Below are positions 17,972-26,296 of a stretch of DNA of 32,973 bases, in pieces. The notes under the pieces were generated by a model, which saw only the letters and a list, made by a program, of their open reading frames with translations, had not been told where the DNA came from and made no database searches. The stretch covers positions 1 through 32,973 of the forward strand of contig JANQIT010000324.1 of NCBI GenBank assembly GCA_028282025.1, written 5' to 3'. Made by a program: the position numbers and the translations under genes. Positions within the stretch are counted from its first letter, which is position 1. Each line of letters starts with the position of its first letter. The stretch is from Hwanghaeella sp. (lineage in GTDB: Bacteria > Pseudomonadota > Alphaproteobacteria > UBA8366 > Aestuariispiraceae).

Positions 17972-18682
17972 ATGACGAAGGTGCTTTTGGAATCGCCGGT
18001 GTTGATAACTGACGCACTCGGCTTTTCTCAAACTATAGGATCCACAAGTATAGGTGACCTCAAAGAACTTGGGGAGAACCTCGAGCGTCAATTTCACGAG
18101 TTCGATGCAAAAGTACCTCGTAAGTTTGCCTTGGTCTCCGGCTCGAAGGTCATTGGCACGCGTGAGTTTGCAACGCTTCGCTTCAATGACATGTTTGTTC
18201 TGCATGCGACCCGGAAGATACAGGATAGCGCACTAGCTTTCCTCATTAGCGGATCACTTTTGTTTCATAAAATGCTCTTGGAAGGGCAAATTCCTAGAGG
18301 TGGCCTTGGTTTTGGTGAGATCTACCGGTCTGGGGATTTGCTCATAGGTAATGGTTTTCTTGATGCCTACCATGCAGCAGAGAAGCGCGATGACAGATCG
18401 CGCAACATATGTGCCGTGCAGTTGTCGCTAACGTTTTTGAGAACCATACCAAACACGGAACATGTCTATAGGTTGCTCTGTAGATATGACGGAAACTTTT
18501 ACATTCACCCATACACGCTGACCGATCCGGATATGGGGTTATTTTCGCCAGGACGAGTATTGAGGTTATTGCAAGCGTCTGGCGCAAATGGCGAAAAGCT
18601 TGTTGCGACCGAACGGTTCCTGGAGGGGTTGGAGGACTACGACTCGGCCAAACTGGATAGATCGGATGATAGACCAGGGTAG
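17972..18682 (+). CDS. Divergent class III nucleotide-cyclase-like protein
   Basis: 'VLITDALGFSQTI' (metal-Asp strand), 'LRFNDMFVL' (second Asp), 'GQIPRGGLGFGEIYRSGDLLIGNGFLDAYHAAEK' typical of degenerate cyclase homology domains. Confidence 0.55.
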   Translation: MTKVLLESPVLITDALGFSQTIGSTSIGDLKELGENLERQFHEFDAKVPRKFALVSGSKVIGTREFATLRFNDMFVLHATRKIQDSALAFLISGSLLFHKMLLEGQIPRGGLGFGEIYRSGDLLIGNGFLDAYHAAEKRDDRSRNICAVQLSLTFLRTIPNTEHVYRLLCRYDGNFYIHPYTLTDPDMGLFSPGRVLRLLQASGANGEKLVATERFLEGLEDYDSAKLDRSDDRPG

Positions 18683-18742
18683 GGAGTAGGTTGCGCGCCT
18701 TCGACGCAGCCACTTAGTCATCGTAAGTAAAGATCCAGTCTT

Positions 18743-19408
18743 TTAGCGGTGAAGAATGGAGAAGTCTTCACCGGGTACCAGCACCTTAGGTGCTTCTTTC
18801 CGCAAGCTCTCAATGTAGCTAGTGAGGGCGTTCAGAATGAGTGGAGGCTCTGTTTCGTCGCTAGTGCAGCTGAAGCATATACTGATTGCACGATCAACGT
18901 TCGGCTCGGCACACACCCTGTCTCGTGTGGAAGGAATCCAGTAATTTAGTACTAGGTGGGCGATAAGCTGTTCGAAGCAGCCAATGCATTCTGTTACTTT
19001 ACCATCACCAACAACGGAAATTGCACGGATTGCGCGTTTGTCTCCGGTAACCATGAGTTTTCCAGAACGATTGATGAGTATTGCTAGTAGCTGGCTTTCA
19101 CCTCCATCAAGCTCGAGATTGATGCGGCGTGCTTCCGCCTCGAAGTCTGCAGCGATCGCTAGTTCGCTTTCATCTGGTTCCAAGAAGGAGATTTGCTTCA
19201 GGATCGCTCCAAGCGCCGCCTTTGCTGTTTCGGCGCTTTGTATCCTCGAGCTTCGGTCGATCTTGTTGGTCACGACGTAACGTCCGACACCCAGCATAGA
19301 TGGAGACGCACCTGACGGAGAGAGTGCCTCAAGCATCTCTTGCTCTAGAGAGAAGCAAGCAGTCTTTAGAACGACATCGTTATCTAACAGAACTAGGTCA
19401 GCCATCAT
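18743..19408 (-). CDS. PIN-like domain protein (putative nuclease)
   Basis: 'MADLVLLDNDVVLKTA', 'LELDGGESQLLAILINRSGKLMVTGDKRAIRAI' match PIN acidic motifs; overlaps the ImmA-like gene by 11 bp. Confidence 0.65.
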   Translation of the reverse strand: MMADLVLLDNDVVLKTACFSLEQEMLEALSPSGASPSMLGVGRYVVTNKIDRSSRIQSAETAKAALGAILKQISFLEPDESELAIAADFEAEARRINLELDGGESQLLAILINRSGKLMVTGDKRAIRAISVVGDGKVTECIGCFEQLIAHLVLNYWIPSTRDRVCAEPNVDRAISICFSCTSDETEPPLILNALTSYIESLRKEAPKVLVPGEDFSILHR

Positions 19409-20390
19409 TCCCGGTCATAACCTCCTCCAGGTAGTAGGCTGAACCGTCACCTAGCGCTTCCCAGTTTATTTCCCCGTGTGCGATACCGTTCACTTCCTTC
19501 CAAGTCGGTTTCTGTTCTGAATATATAAACCTCATGGCTGCCATAGCGGCCGGCCACGCATTGCGCTGATACGCCAAGCACAATGCGAGTGTGCCGGGCT
19601 CTATCGCGTATTCCTTAGCGGCTGTGAGGGCCGACCTAGCCAACGTAGGAGCGTTGAAGCGATCAACATTGGTTTCAATTAGGGGCTGTGATGACCCAGT
19701 TAAGAGGGTGAGCGCAAACCGATCTGCTTCGTTCTCTTGTTCGTCATCGCCCTTGGCACGGGCTGGGTCTTCCAGATCCACAAGGGCTGGTGCGTCTGCT
19801 AGGTGTCTGAGCACTATGTGGCCCAATTCATGCGCCAACGTGAATGCAACCGGTGCCGGGTACAGTGCATTCCGGCCCAGTAGGATCGCGTAGCGATCTC
19901 CAATTCGCACGGCCATAGCATGCATAGACTTCGCTTCTAACGGGAATACGCGGAGGTAGATGACAGGAATTCCAATAGCCCAGCATGTCGCTATCAAAGT
20001 GCGTAGGTCGACAAATTCGTTTTTTGCTAGGATTGCTCCTCGCAGTTGCTCTGCAGTATCAATTGTTGTGTGTGGGGTATGTAGGGTACGGAGTAAGACT
20101 CCCCCAATAGACATCCCAAATGAAGTTAGAGCTCCTTTTTGGAGTTCGTCTTTCGCTGAGAGGTTCTTAAACAGCGCTTCGTCATTCCAGACAAACTCGA
20201 CCCTTTCACCTAGTAGTGGTTTCGGCTCCAAGCCGAGGCGTCGGGCAATTGCAAAACGCAGCTCTGCCCGGCCGGAGGGCGATTGGGCGGCTTCGTCCGT
20301 CCACCACTTTGGCCAAGCAGCTTCAATTGCACTTCGACTAATTCCTGCTTCCAGCAGCAGTTCAACCAGCGAACTCTCATCCTTGCCCAA
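19398..20390 (-). CDS. ImmA/IrrE-family metallo-endopeptidase
   Basis: 'PVAFTLAHELGHIVLRHL' HExxH motif and 'DEQENEADRFALTLL' third zinc-ligand region. Confidence 0.88.
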   Translation of the reverse strand: MGKDESSLVELLLEAGISRSAIEAAWPKWWTDEAAQSPSGRAELRFAIARRLGLEPKPLLGERVEFVWNDEALFKNLSAKDELQKGALTSFGMSIGGVLLRTLHTPHTTIDTAEQLRGAILAKNEFVDLRTLIATCWAIGIPVIYLRVFPLEAKSMHAMAVRIGDRYAILLGRNALYPAPVAFTLAHELGHIVLRHLADAPALVDLEDPARAKGDDEQENEADRFALTLLTGSSQPLIETNVDRFNAPTLARSALTAAKEYAIEPGTLALCLAYQRNAWPAAMAAMRFIYSEQKPTWKEVNGIAHGEINWEALGDGSAYYLEEVMTGNDG

Positions 20391-20444
20391 AATTCCCCCC
20401 TAGAAGCTCATAAAGCTTGCCGCATTTGGGCGCGAATGATGGTA

Positions 20445-21194
20445 CTACAGCAGCGCGCCTTGAGCTTGTGCTCCCCTTAGCATGCTTGGGCCGCTGCGAA
20501 TATACTCTACAGCCTCGTGCCATTCGTTTGGGTTGCAGCCTTCAATTGAATTAAGGAGAGATACTTTATCACTCTGCAGCTCCAAGGGGTCCAACAATCG
20601 AACCCAATAACTATCTGTGAGAAAGGCAGAGAGATTTACTTCATAGTCCGCATTTTCGGTATCGCTCGCGACCTTCTCAAGTAGTGCAGTTACTTGTGAT
20701 GGGCCCACCGGGGCACGATTTCCGCCAGCATTTCGGTACGCTGACGGGTCAAATGGGACTTCGTGCTGAACTGAAAGACGATGATCGGATCGGCAAATGA
20801 GCGCATTGTGTCTACTTTTAGGCCCTTTTGCGCTGTCTCCACGGCTGGTTACTAGTGCACTTCGTGGGAGAGGCTTAACGACACCATACATGTCAATGTA
20901 TGAGCGCCAAACTACGGTTCGCGTCGGCTCCACATCGACCATTTTTGGCTTCGACTTCATGACAGAAAAGACGGCGCTTACAGGCGTCTTCGAACGGGCT
21001 AAGGCGCTTGTGATAGTTGCAGGTGGGTTGCCAACACCCCAAAAGAATACTCCGCCGCTTGCTACTCGTTCCGTCTCTTTTCGTGAGACAATGCTGCTGA
21101 GCGATTGTCCCGCCTCGGCCTGCATACGGGACCAGCATACGAACTCCCCTATCTCTTTGTGTTTGCGAAGTTCACCCACTGCATTAACCGACAT
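20445..21194 (-). CDS. Hypothetical protein, second member of the 'SL..I..RK..E...WG.GN' family
   Basis: 'AEAGQSLSSIVSRKETERVASGGVFFWGVGNPP', C-terminal 'DYEVNLSAFLTDSYWVRLL'; 54 bp upstream of and co-directional with immA-like. Confidence 0.6.
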   Translation of the reverse strand: MSVNAVGELRKHKEIGEFVCWSRMQAEAGQSLSSIVSRKETERVASGGVFFWGVGNPPATITSALARSKTPVSAVFSVMKSKPKMVDVEPTRTVVWRSYIDMYGVVKPLPRSALVTSRGDSAKGPKSRHNALICRSDHRLSVQHEVPFDPSAYRNAGGNRAPVGPSQVTALLEKVASDTENADYEVNLSAFLTDSYWVRLLDPLELQSDKVSLLNSIEGCNPNEWHEAVEYIRSGPSMLRGAQAQGALL

Positions 21195-21295
21195 AGAATA
21201 CTGACCCTCTCCCTTAGCTTGAATGTCGCACGTGAGCTTTCCCGGCTCAACCGAATCGTTGGTTGATGAGGGGCAATTGGACGCCTTAGCCCTGC

Positions 21296-22441
21296 CTATT
21301 CAAGGAACACTAAACGGTCGCGGGTCCGCCGAATTGCTTGTTGGAGATCGTAGCTGTTGCCCTTGAGCCGTTTGGTTACTTCGCGTGCGACGAGCTCTGG
21401 CATTTTGGCCTCAATTTCTTCGTCACTAAGGCCCTTTGAAACGGCCAGACCCACCGCATTGCCGGTGCAAAGGGCGAGGTAGGTGTCGTGGGCGTCTCCT
21501 CGTGCAATCTCTTTTACCTGGTTTGGGGTCAGCCCTGACCGGAGTTCGCTCAGTTCTTGGGCTGCGATGCTCTGTGCCGCGTGCCAGATCGGGTGCAGTT
21601 CTTGTCGCGAAACGTTGCTGTCGCCCTGATGGTCCGCGAGGTATCGCACTTCTTGCAGGGCGTTCGCGATGACATCGCCTATGCCTGCCCCTAGATCGTC
21701 AATTGTCCGGATTTGATACTTGTCCTTCAGCTCCTTCTTTCCGGCGCGAACCTCGATCCGCCAGACCTCCAGATCAGGATCTTTACGGTCCTTGCCCCAG
21801 GCGGCGAACCAGAAGTGTTTGCGCCTCTCGATGGCTTCGCGCCTTTTGTTGTAGAGAATGATTTGGCGGCCTGGCTGCTTGCCGATTGTAACGCTCTCCG
21901 CGCGCCGTCCCCGGAAAACGGTTGCGGGCTGACTGCGGTCGTCTGTAGCGGCCTGGTCGCCCCAATAGGGCATGACCTTGCAATGCGAGTGCGCGACTAC
22001 TTGTTCCGGGTGCAGTTCAAAGCTGTGGGTCTGAAAATCCATCGCGAAGTCCACCCGGTTAATCGCGTGATTTACGATCCGGCCACCCATACCGATGAAT
22101 TCGGTATGCAGATTTGCGACGCAGGTTTGCCATCCATGAGCGAGTAAGGCGGTTGCGTGGGGTGAGGCGAACAAGTTCCACTGGCTTGCGTCCGCATTCT
22201 TTTTGACCATCCATTTCGCGCCTAAGGGGCCGGTATCAAGAAGATAGCGGTATCCGCCCTTCATGCCGTGACCAGCAATGTGGGCCTGAACCTTTTCTGG
22301 CCCGATTTCGACCAACACTTTGTCTTGCCGTGTTTCCGCTTCTTCGCGGGCTGCGTCCAGTTTCTCCATCACATCGACAGGCAGGGCACCCGTGAACGCG
22401 ATGTCCAATGTATCGAACCCGGCATAAAGCAAATTCGCCAT
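21296..22441 (-). CDS. Replication initiation factor / MobT-like protein (Rep_trans, PF02486-like)
   Basis: 'FDTLDIAFTG' start, 'NRVDFAMDF', 'GRQIILYNKRREAI', 'DLEVWRIEVRAGKKELK' motif order. Confidence 0.75.
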   Translation of the reverse strand: MANLLYAGFDTLDIAFTGALPVDVMEKLDAAREEAETRQDKVLVEIGPEKVQAHIAGHGMKGGYRYLLDTGPLGAKWMVKKNADASQWNLFASPHATALLAHGWQTCVANLHTEFIGMGGRIVNHAINRVDFAMDFQTHSFELHPEQVVAHSHCKVMPYWGDQAATDDRSQPATVFRGRRAESVTIGKQPGRQIILYNKRREAIERRKHFWFAAWGKDRKDPDLEVWRIEVRAGKKELKDKYQIRTIDDLGAGIGDVIANALQEVRYLADHQGDSNVSRQELHPIWHAAQSIAAQELSELRSGLTPNQVKEIARGDAHDTYLALCTGNAVGLAVSKGLSDEEIEAKMPELVAREVTKRLKGNSYDLQQAIRRTRDRLVFLE

Positions 22442-22644
22442 TTCATACGCTCCACTACGCTCGTGTAATTCTAGAGGGGGGTGTTACAAGGACCCCCTCT
22501 TGGTCTTGCCGTGCTGAATTCCTAACCCCAAATCCGATTACCAAGCCGCGCTGACGCGCAGTACGGCGCTCCGCGCCGGGGCCGCTTTGTGTTTTAGGGG
22601 CGGGGAGGGGGAAGGGGATTTGTTGGGAAGGGGGGTGGGATTGC

Positions 22645-22783
22645 GCGTACCGTTACGCAAACCCTTGGGGTTTGAGAAAGCCTTAGGGTTTTGGACCCCG
22701 TTACGATACGGGTTTGGGAACTTCTTAGGCCCTACGTTACGTAACGTAACGTTAGGGCCGGATGCCGTAACGGCACCCGGCCC
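22645..22783. repeat. Iteron-like and palindromic cluster; candidate replication or transfer origin
   Basis: Six CGTTACG/CGTAACG copies (22651, 22699, 22735 forward; 22740, 22745, 22766 reverse) plus five inverted repeats upstream of the Rep/MobT-like gene. Confidence 0.6.
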
Positions 22784-22941
22784 GTAAGGTGAATACCGGA
22801 GGTACGGGGCGGGACGATACCCGAAGCCCAAACCAGCCTTAGCCGTTTCCGATATCCGCCCCCAAAATCCCCGACGGCGCGGCCAGCCCCGCCAGGGCAA
22901 AACCCTTACGTACGCATCGGGGGTGATGCACACCTGGAATG

Positions 22942-23187
22942 TCACGTGGCTGCCTTGGACGTATGGGCGCAGCGCAGCCGCTCGCACCATTCAATCAGAT
23001 CCCGACGGCGATATCGTACGGACCGCTTCGACACTTTAATGAAATGAGGCCCGCCCCCTTTCACGCGCCACCCCTGTAAGGCGCGTATCGTATAGCTGAG
23101 AAATCCGGCTGCTTCGGTTTCGTCTATCAGGCGGTCCAGGTAGTCAGGATCGCGCGCCAGGTTTTCCGAAAGGTGCTGAAACTGCAT
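22942..23187 (-). CDS. AlpA/excisionase-type HTH protein
   Basis: 'LSYTIRALQGWRVKGGGPHFIKVSKRSVRYRRRDLIEWCERLR'. Confidence 0.8.
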   Translation of the reverse strand: MQFQHLSENLARDPDYLDRLIDETEAAGFLSYTIRALQGWRVKGGGPHFIKVSKRSVRYRRRDLIEWCERLRCAHTSKAAT

Positions 23188-23274
23188 TCGCTCACTCCGT
23201 GTGCGTTGCTGGCGGGTGAGCGATATGTGCGGCAGTTCTACGCCAAGAAAAATGCCAATAAATTGGCGCGCAAT

Positions 23275-24048
23275 TTATTGTTTTTGGGCGCGTTGCATCT
23301 CTTTGAATTCAGGGGAAATCACCTGACGAATGGTTTCGTCCGAGGTGGTCTTGAATTGGCCTGCACGGTCAGGGTGAATCTTACAGAGATGGCTGCGGAT
23401 CGGTTCGTAATGCGATGCCATGCTCTTCGAAGGGTCTATGGCACCTTGTTGCTTCAGGCTCTGGTAGGCGTTGAATATATCTTCCTTCTGGGAAGGCCGC
23501 TCACGTGCCGGTGCCACGACCTGTAACGGACCGGAAGGAAGAGCCGCGTAACGCTGTTCGACGTCCGCAAGAGCGGCAATCCGAACGGCGACGAACTTCA
23601 TCCCGTTACCGGAAACGGTTTCCGTGTCCCAGTCCACCGAGACATTCCAAACGTCGGTCGGAATCCGTACCGGTGTGCAGGTCGGGGACCGCGGAAGGGC
23701 ATATCCAATCGCCAGCAATTTTCCGCCTATCACCCGGCTATGAAGGTAGTCCTTCAGGTTCTGCTCGGCCTCGCGGAGGTTTTGGTTACGGTTCACGGTC
23801 GGCCTCAGTTGTTTCAGGCTGACGGCGAGCCCTTTTACCCAGCTTGAGTTCTCCGGCAAGTCTGGCATCTCTGGCTGCGCGATGGGCCTTGCTTGAAGGG
23901 CGCGTAAGGCTTCCAGGAGCTTCTCAGGTGCGAGTTCGTGGGGCGCTTTGCGCAAGGGAACGCCTGCTGCCCAAACCTCCCGCCAGATTTCTGTTTCATC
24001 ACCCGGTTGCATGCATAGAAGGTGTAAGGAGTCGGTCGCGATCCACAA
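23275..24048 (-). CDS. Element-borne hypothetical protein
   Basis: 257-aa ORF filling the interval between the AlpA-like gene and the right arm sites. Confidence 0.55.
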   Translation of the reverse strand: MWIATDSLHLLCMQPGDETEIWREVWAAGVPLRKAPHELAPEKLLEALRALQARPIAQPEMPDLPENSSWVKGLAVSLKQLRPTVNRNQNLREAEQNLKDYLHSRVIGGKLLAIGYALPRSPTCTPVRIPTDVWNVSVDWDTETVSGNGMKFVAVRIAALADVEQRYAALPSGPLQVVAPARERPSQKEDIFNAYQSLKQQGAIDPSKSMASHYEPIRSHLCKIHPDRAGQFKTTSDETIRQVISPEFKEMQRAQKQ

Positions 24049-24095
24049 CTGGAAATTATCCGGGTGTCTGGTGCACTCAGAAGCGGGCGTCCGCT

Positions 24096-24116
24096 TGCTT
24101 ACCTATTGCTTACCCG
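24096..24116 (+). repeat. Candidate integrase arm-type site pair (right)
   Basis: Exact direct copy of 14005-14025, 46 bp inside attR. Confidence 0.65.
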
Positions 24117-24162
24117 GACAAATCCAGGTTCAAGGTGATAGGCCATAAGTCATTGAAATAAT

Positions 24163-24238
<76 letters not shown>

Positions 24239-24376
24239 CCGGAGCATTGCGTTGCTGGCGCGCGAAAAATGCTCTTGATTGGGATGCCCTTGTTCAGGCA
24301 GGCGCGGTTTCTAGCAAAGCGGCGGGCTGTTGCCAAGGGGGTAGGGCCGGGAGCGCCGTTGCGGGCCGAACCCATC

Positions 24377-24988
24377 CTAGCTTGTGGGGAACAGCCAGAG
24401 CGAAACCAGGTACGAGCCCGCCATGATCCAGACGCATGCGCAGATCGAAAAGAAGATCTTCGTCAGTTTATACGTGCTCTCCCACCATCTGGTCGTTCCG
24501 GACCTTTGAAGCCCGAGACCCTTCAAGGCCGTTTCCAAGTCTTCGGGCGGCGGGGCCAGGCGCCGGCCGGTCCCGGGGTCTTTTTCTGAAAAGAACACAT
24601 AGGTGGAGGAAGGGGACATGCGGTGTTTCGCCTCCAGTTCAACCGCCATCATCACCAGTCGGTCCATCCGTTCGGTCAGATAATCGTGGACCGTCGAAGC
24701 GCCCAAATTGAAGATCACACCGAACAGGGCGATCAACAGGCCGAAGAAGGCCAGATAGACGGACCCGCCCACGCCTGTCTTATCCGCCCCTCCCACGACC
24801 AGGCCGGAAACGACCGCCGAAACCGCGTTCAGTGTGACGACATTCCGCGTCAGGTCGAAATGCCGTCCATGCAGCACCGAAACCCTGTCGATGATCACGT
24901 CCCGGGCCGCCATTGGATCCTCCGGTTCTAGCATGGGCACTCCATTTGGGCCTGTCCGCCCGGATCCGGCATAGCACTCTCCCTTCAC
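24377..24988 (-). CDS. Hypothetical membrane protein
   Basis: Multi-TM ('GSVYLAFFGLLIALFGVIFNLGAS', 'IFFSICACVWIMAGSYLVSLWLF'). Confidence 0.6.
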   Translation of the reverse strand: MKGECYAGSGRTGPNGVPMLEPEDPMAARDVIIDRVSVLHGRHFDLTRNVVTLNAVSAVVSGLVVGGADKTGVGGSVYLAFFGLLIALFGVIFNLGASTVHDYLTERMDRLVMMAVELEAKHRMSPSSTYVFFSEKDPGTGRRLAPPPEDLETALKGLGLQRSGTTRWWESTYKLTKIFFSICACVWIMAGSYLVSLWLFPTS

Positions 24989-25141
24989 CCCGCCCTCTCG
25001 GGCGAGGATGTTTCGGTATGCACCGCAGGAGAGGATACAGGAATACCGTGTGGCTGTCGCGTGCCGGCCGGCGGTTCATGCCGCGGGCAGGTGCGGCCGG
25101 GTCCGGGGGGATGGGAATTGGCGTCTTTCAGGGCGCGCGCG

Positions 25142-26296
25142 TCAATGCACCGTCTCGTCCCACCGTCTTCCGATCTTGGTGTCGCGGTGGATATAAACGT
25201 TCATCAGCAGACCGAAGCCGATCATGATGGTCAGCATCGCGGTACCGCCATAGGAGATCAGCGGCAGGGGCACGCCGACGACCGGTATCAGGCCCAGCAC
25301 CATGGCGACATTGATGAAGACGTAAAGCGAGAGAGTGGAGACGACCCCCATCGCCAGCAGCCGCCCGAACTGGGTCCGCGACCGCACCGCGATGAACAGG
25401 CCGTAGATCATCACCAGGGCGAAGAGCGCCAACACCAGTGCGCCGCCGATCATGCCGAATTCTTCCGCCAGCATGGTGAAGATAAAGTCTGTCTGTTTCT
25501 CGGGCAGGAAGTTGAGGTGGCTCTGCGTACCTTTCAGGAACCCCTTACCGCTCAACCCACCGGAGCCGACGGCGATCTTGGACTGCAGAATGTGATAGCC
25601 CGCGCCCAATGGATCGCGCTCCGGATCCAGAAAGGTCATGATCCGTTGTTTCTGATAATCGTGCAGAAAGCTCCAGCCGAAGGGCAACGCTCCCAACCCC
25701 AACCCGATCACGGTCAGAAATTTCCAGATCCGCACGCCGGCCAGGAAAAACAGAATGCCGCCGCCCGCGACCAGCATCACGGCGGTTCCCAGATCCGGTT
25801 GCCGCAGGATCAGGGCGACCGGCGCCAGGATCATGATCAGGGGCACGATCAGAAAGGCGGGCCTGCCCACATCCTCCAGCGTCAGGCCGTGGAAATAGCG
25901 CGCCAGCGCCAGCACCAGCGCGATCTTCATCAGTTCGGAGGGCTGTAGCTGAAAGACCTTCAGATCGATCCAGCGTTGCGCCCCCATGCCGATCACGCCC
26001 ATGAATTCGACCGCCACCAGCAGGCCCAGCGCCCCGAAATAGAACAGATAGGCGAAGCGCATCCAAAGCCGGATATCGATCAAGGCAAGCACGAAGATGA
26101 TGCAGAGGCCGACGCCGAACCGCACCGCCTGGCGCGAGGCCCAGGGTTGCCAGTCGCCGTTCGCCGCCGAATAGAGCATGGCGAAACCGACCGCGGCGAT
26201 GGCGCAGACCAGAAAGATCAGCAGCCAGTTGATCTGAAAGATCTTTTGCTGAAGCGTCAACTCCGGCGCGCCGAATTCGCTGAGGCCCGACCGCAT
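25142..26296 (-). CDS. rodA: Rod shape-determining protein RodA (SEDS); start MRSGLSEFGAPE
   Basis: SEDS family: 'GFLKGTQSHLNFLPEKQTDFIFTMLAEEFG', 'LIPVVGVPLPLISYGGTAML'; overlaps the mrdA stop. Confidence 0.95.
   Translation of the reverse strand: MRSGLSEFGAPELTLQQKIFQINWLLIFLVCAIAAVGFAMLYSAANGDWQPWASRQAVRFGVGLCIIFVLALIDIRLWMRFAYLFYFGALGLLVAVEFMGVIGMGAQRWIDLKVFQLQPSELMKIALVLALARYFHGLTLEDVGRPAFLIVPLIMILAPVALILRQPDLGTAVMLVAGGGILFFLAGVRIWKFLTVIGLGLGALPFGWSFLHDYQKQRIMTFLDPERDPLGAGYHILQSKIAVGSGGLSGKGFLKGTQSHLNFLPEKQTDFIFTMLAEEFGMIGGALVLALFALVMIYGLFIAVRSRTQFGRLLAMGVVSTLSLYVFINVAMVLGLIPVVGVPLPLISYGGTAMLTIMIGFGLLMNVYIHRDTKIGRRWDETVH

Noticed and set aside
22538-22990. 150-aa ORF between the Rep-like and AlpA-like genes
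   Set aside because: Pro/Asn/Lys low-complexity translation of a palindrome- and iteron-rich region; overlaps the AlpA-like gene.
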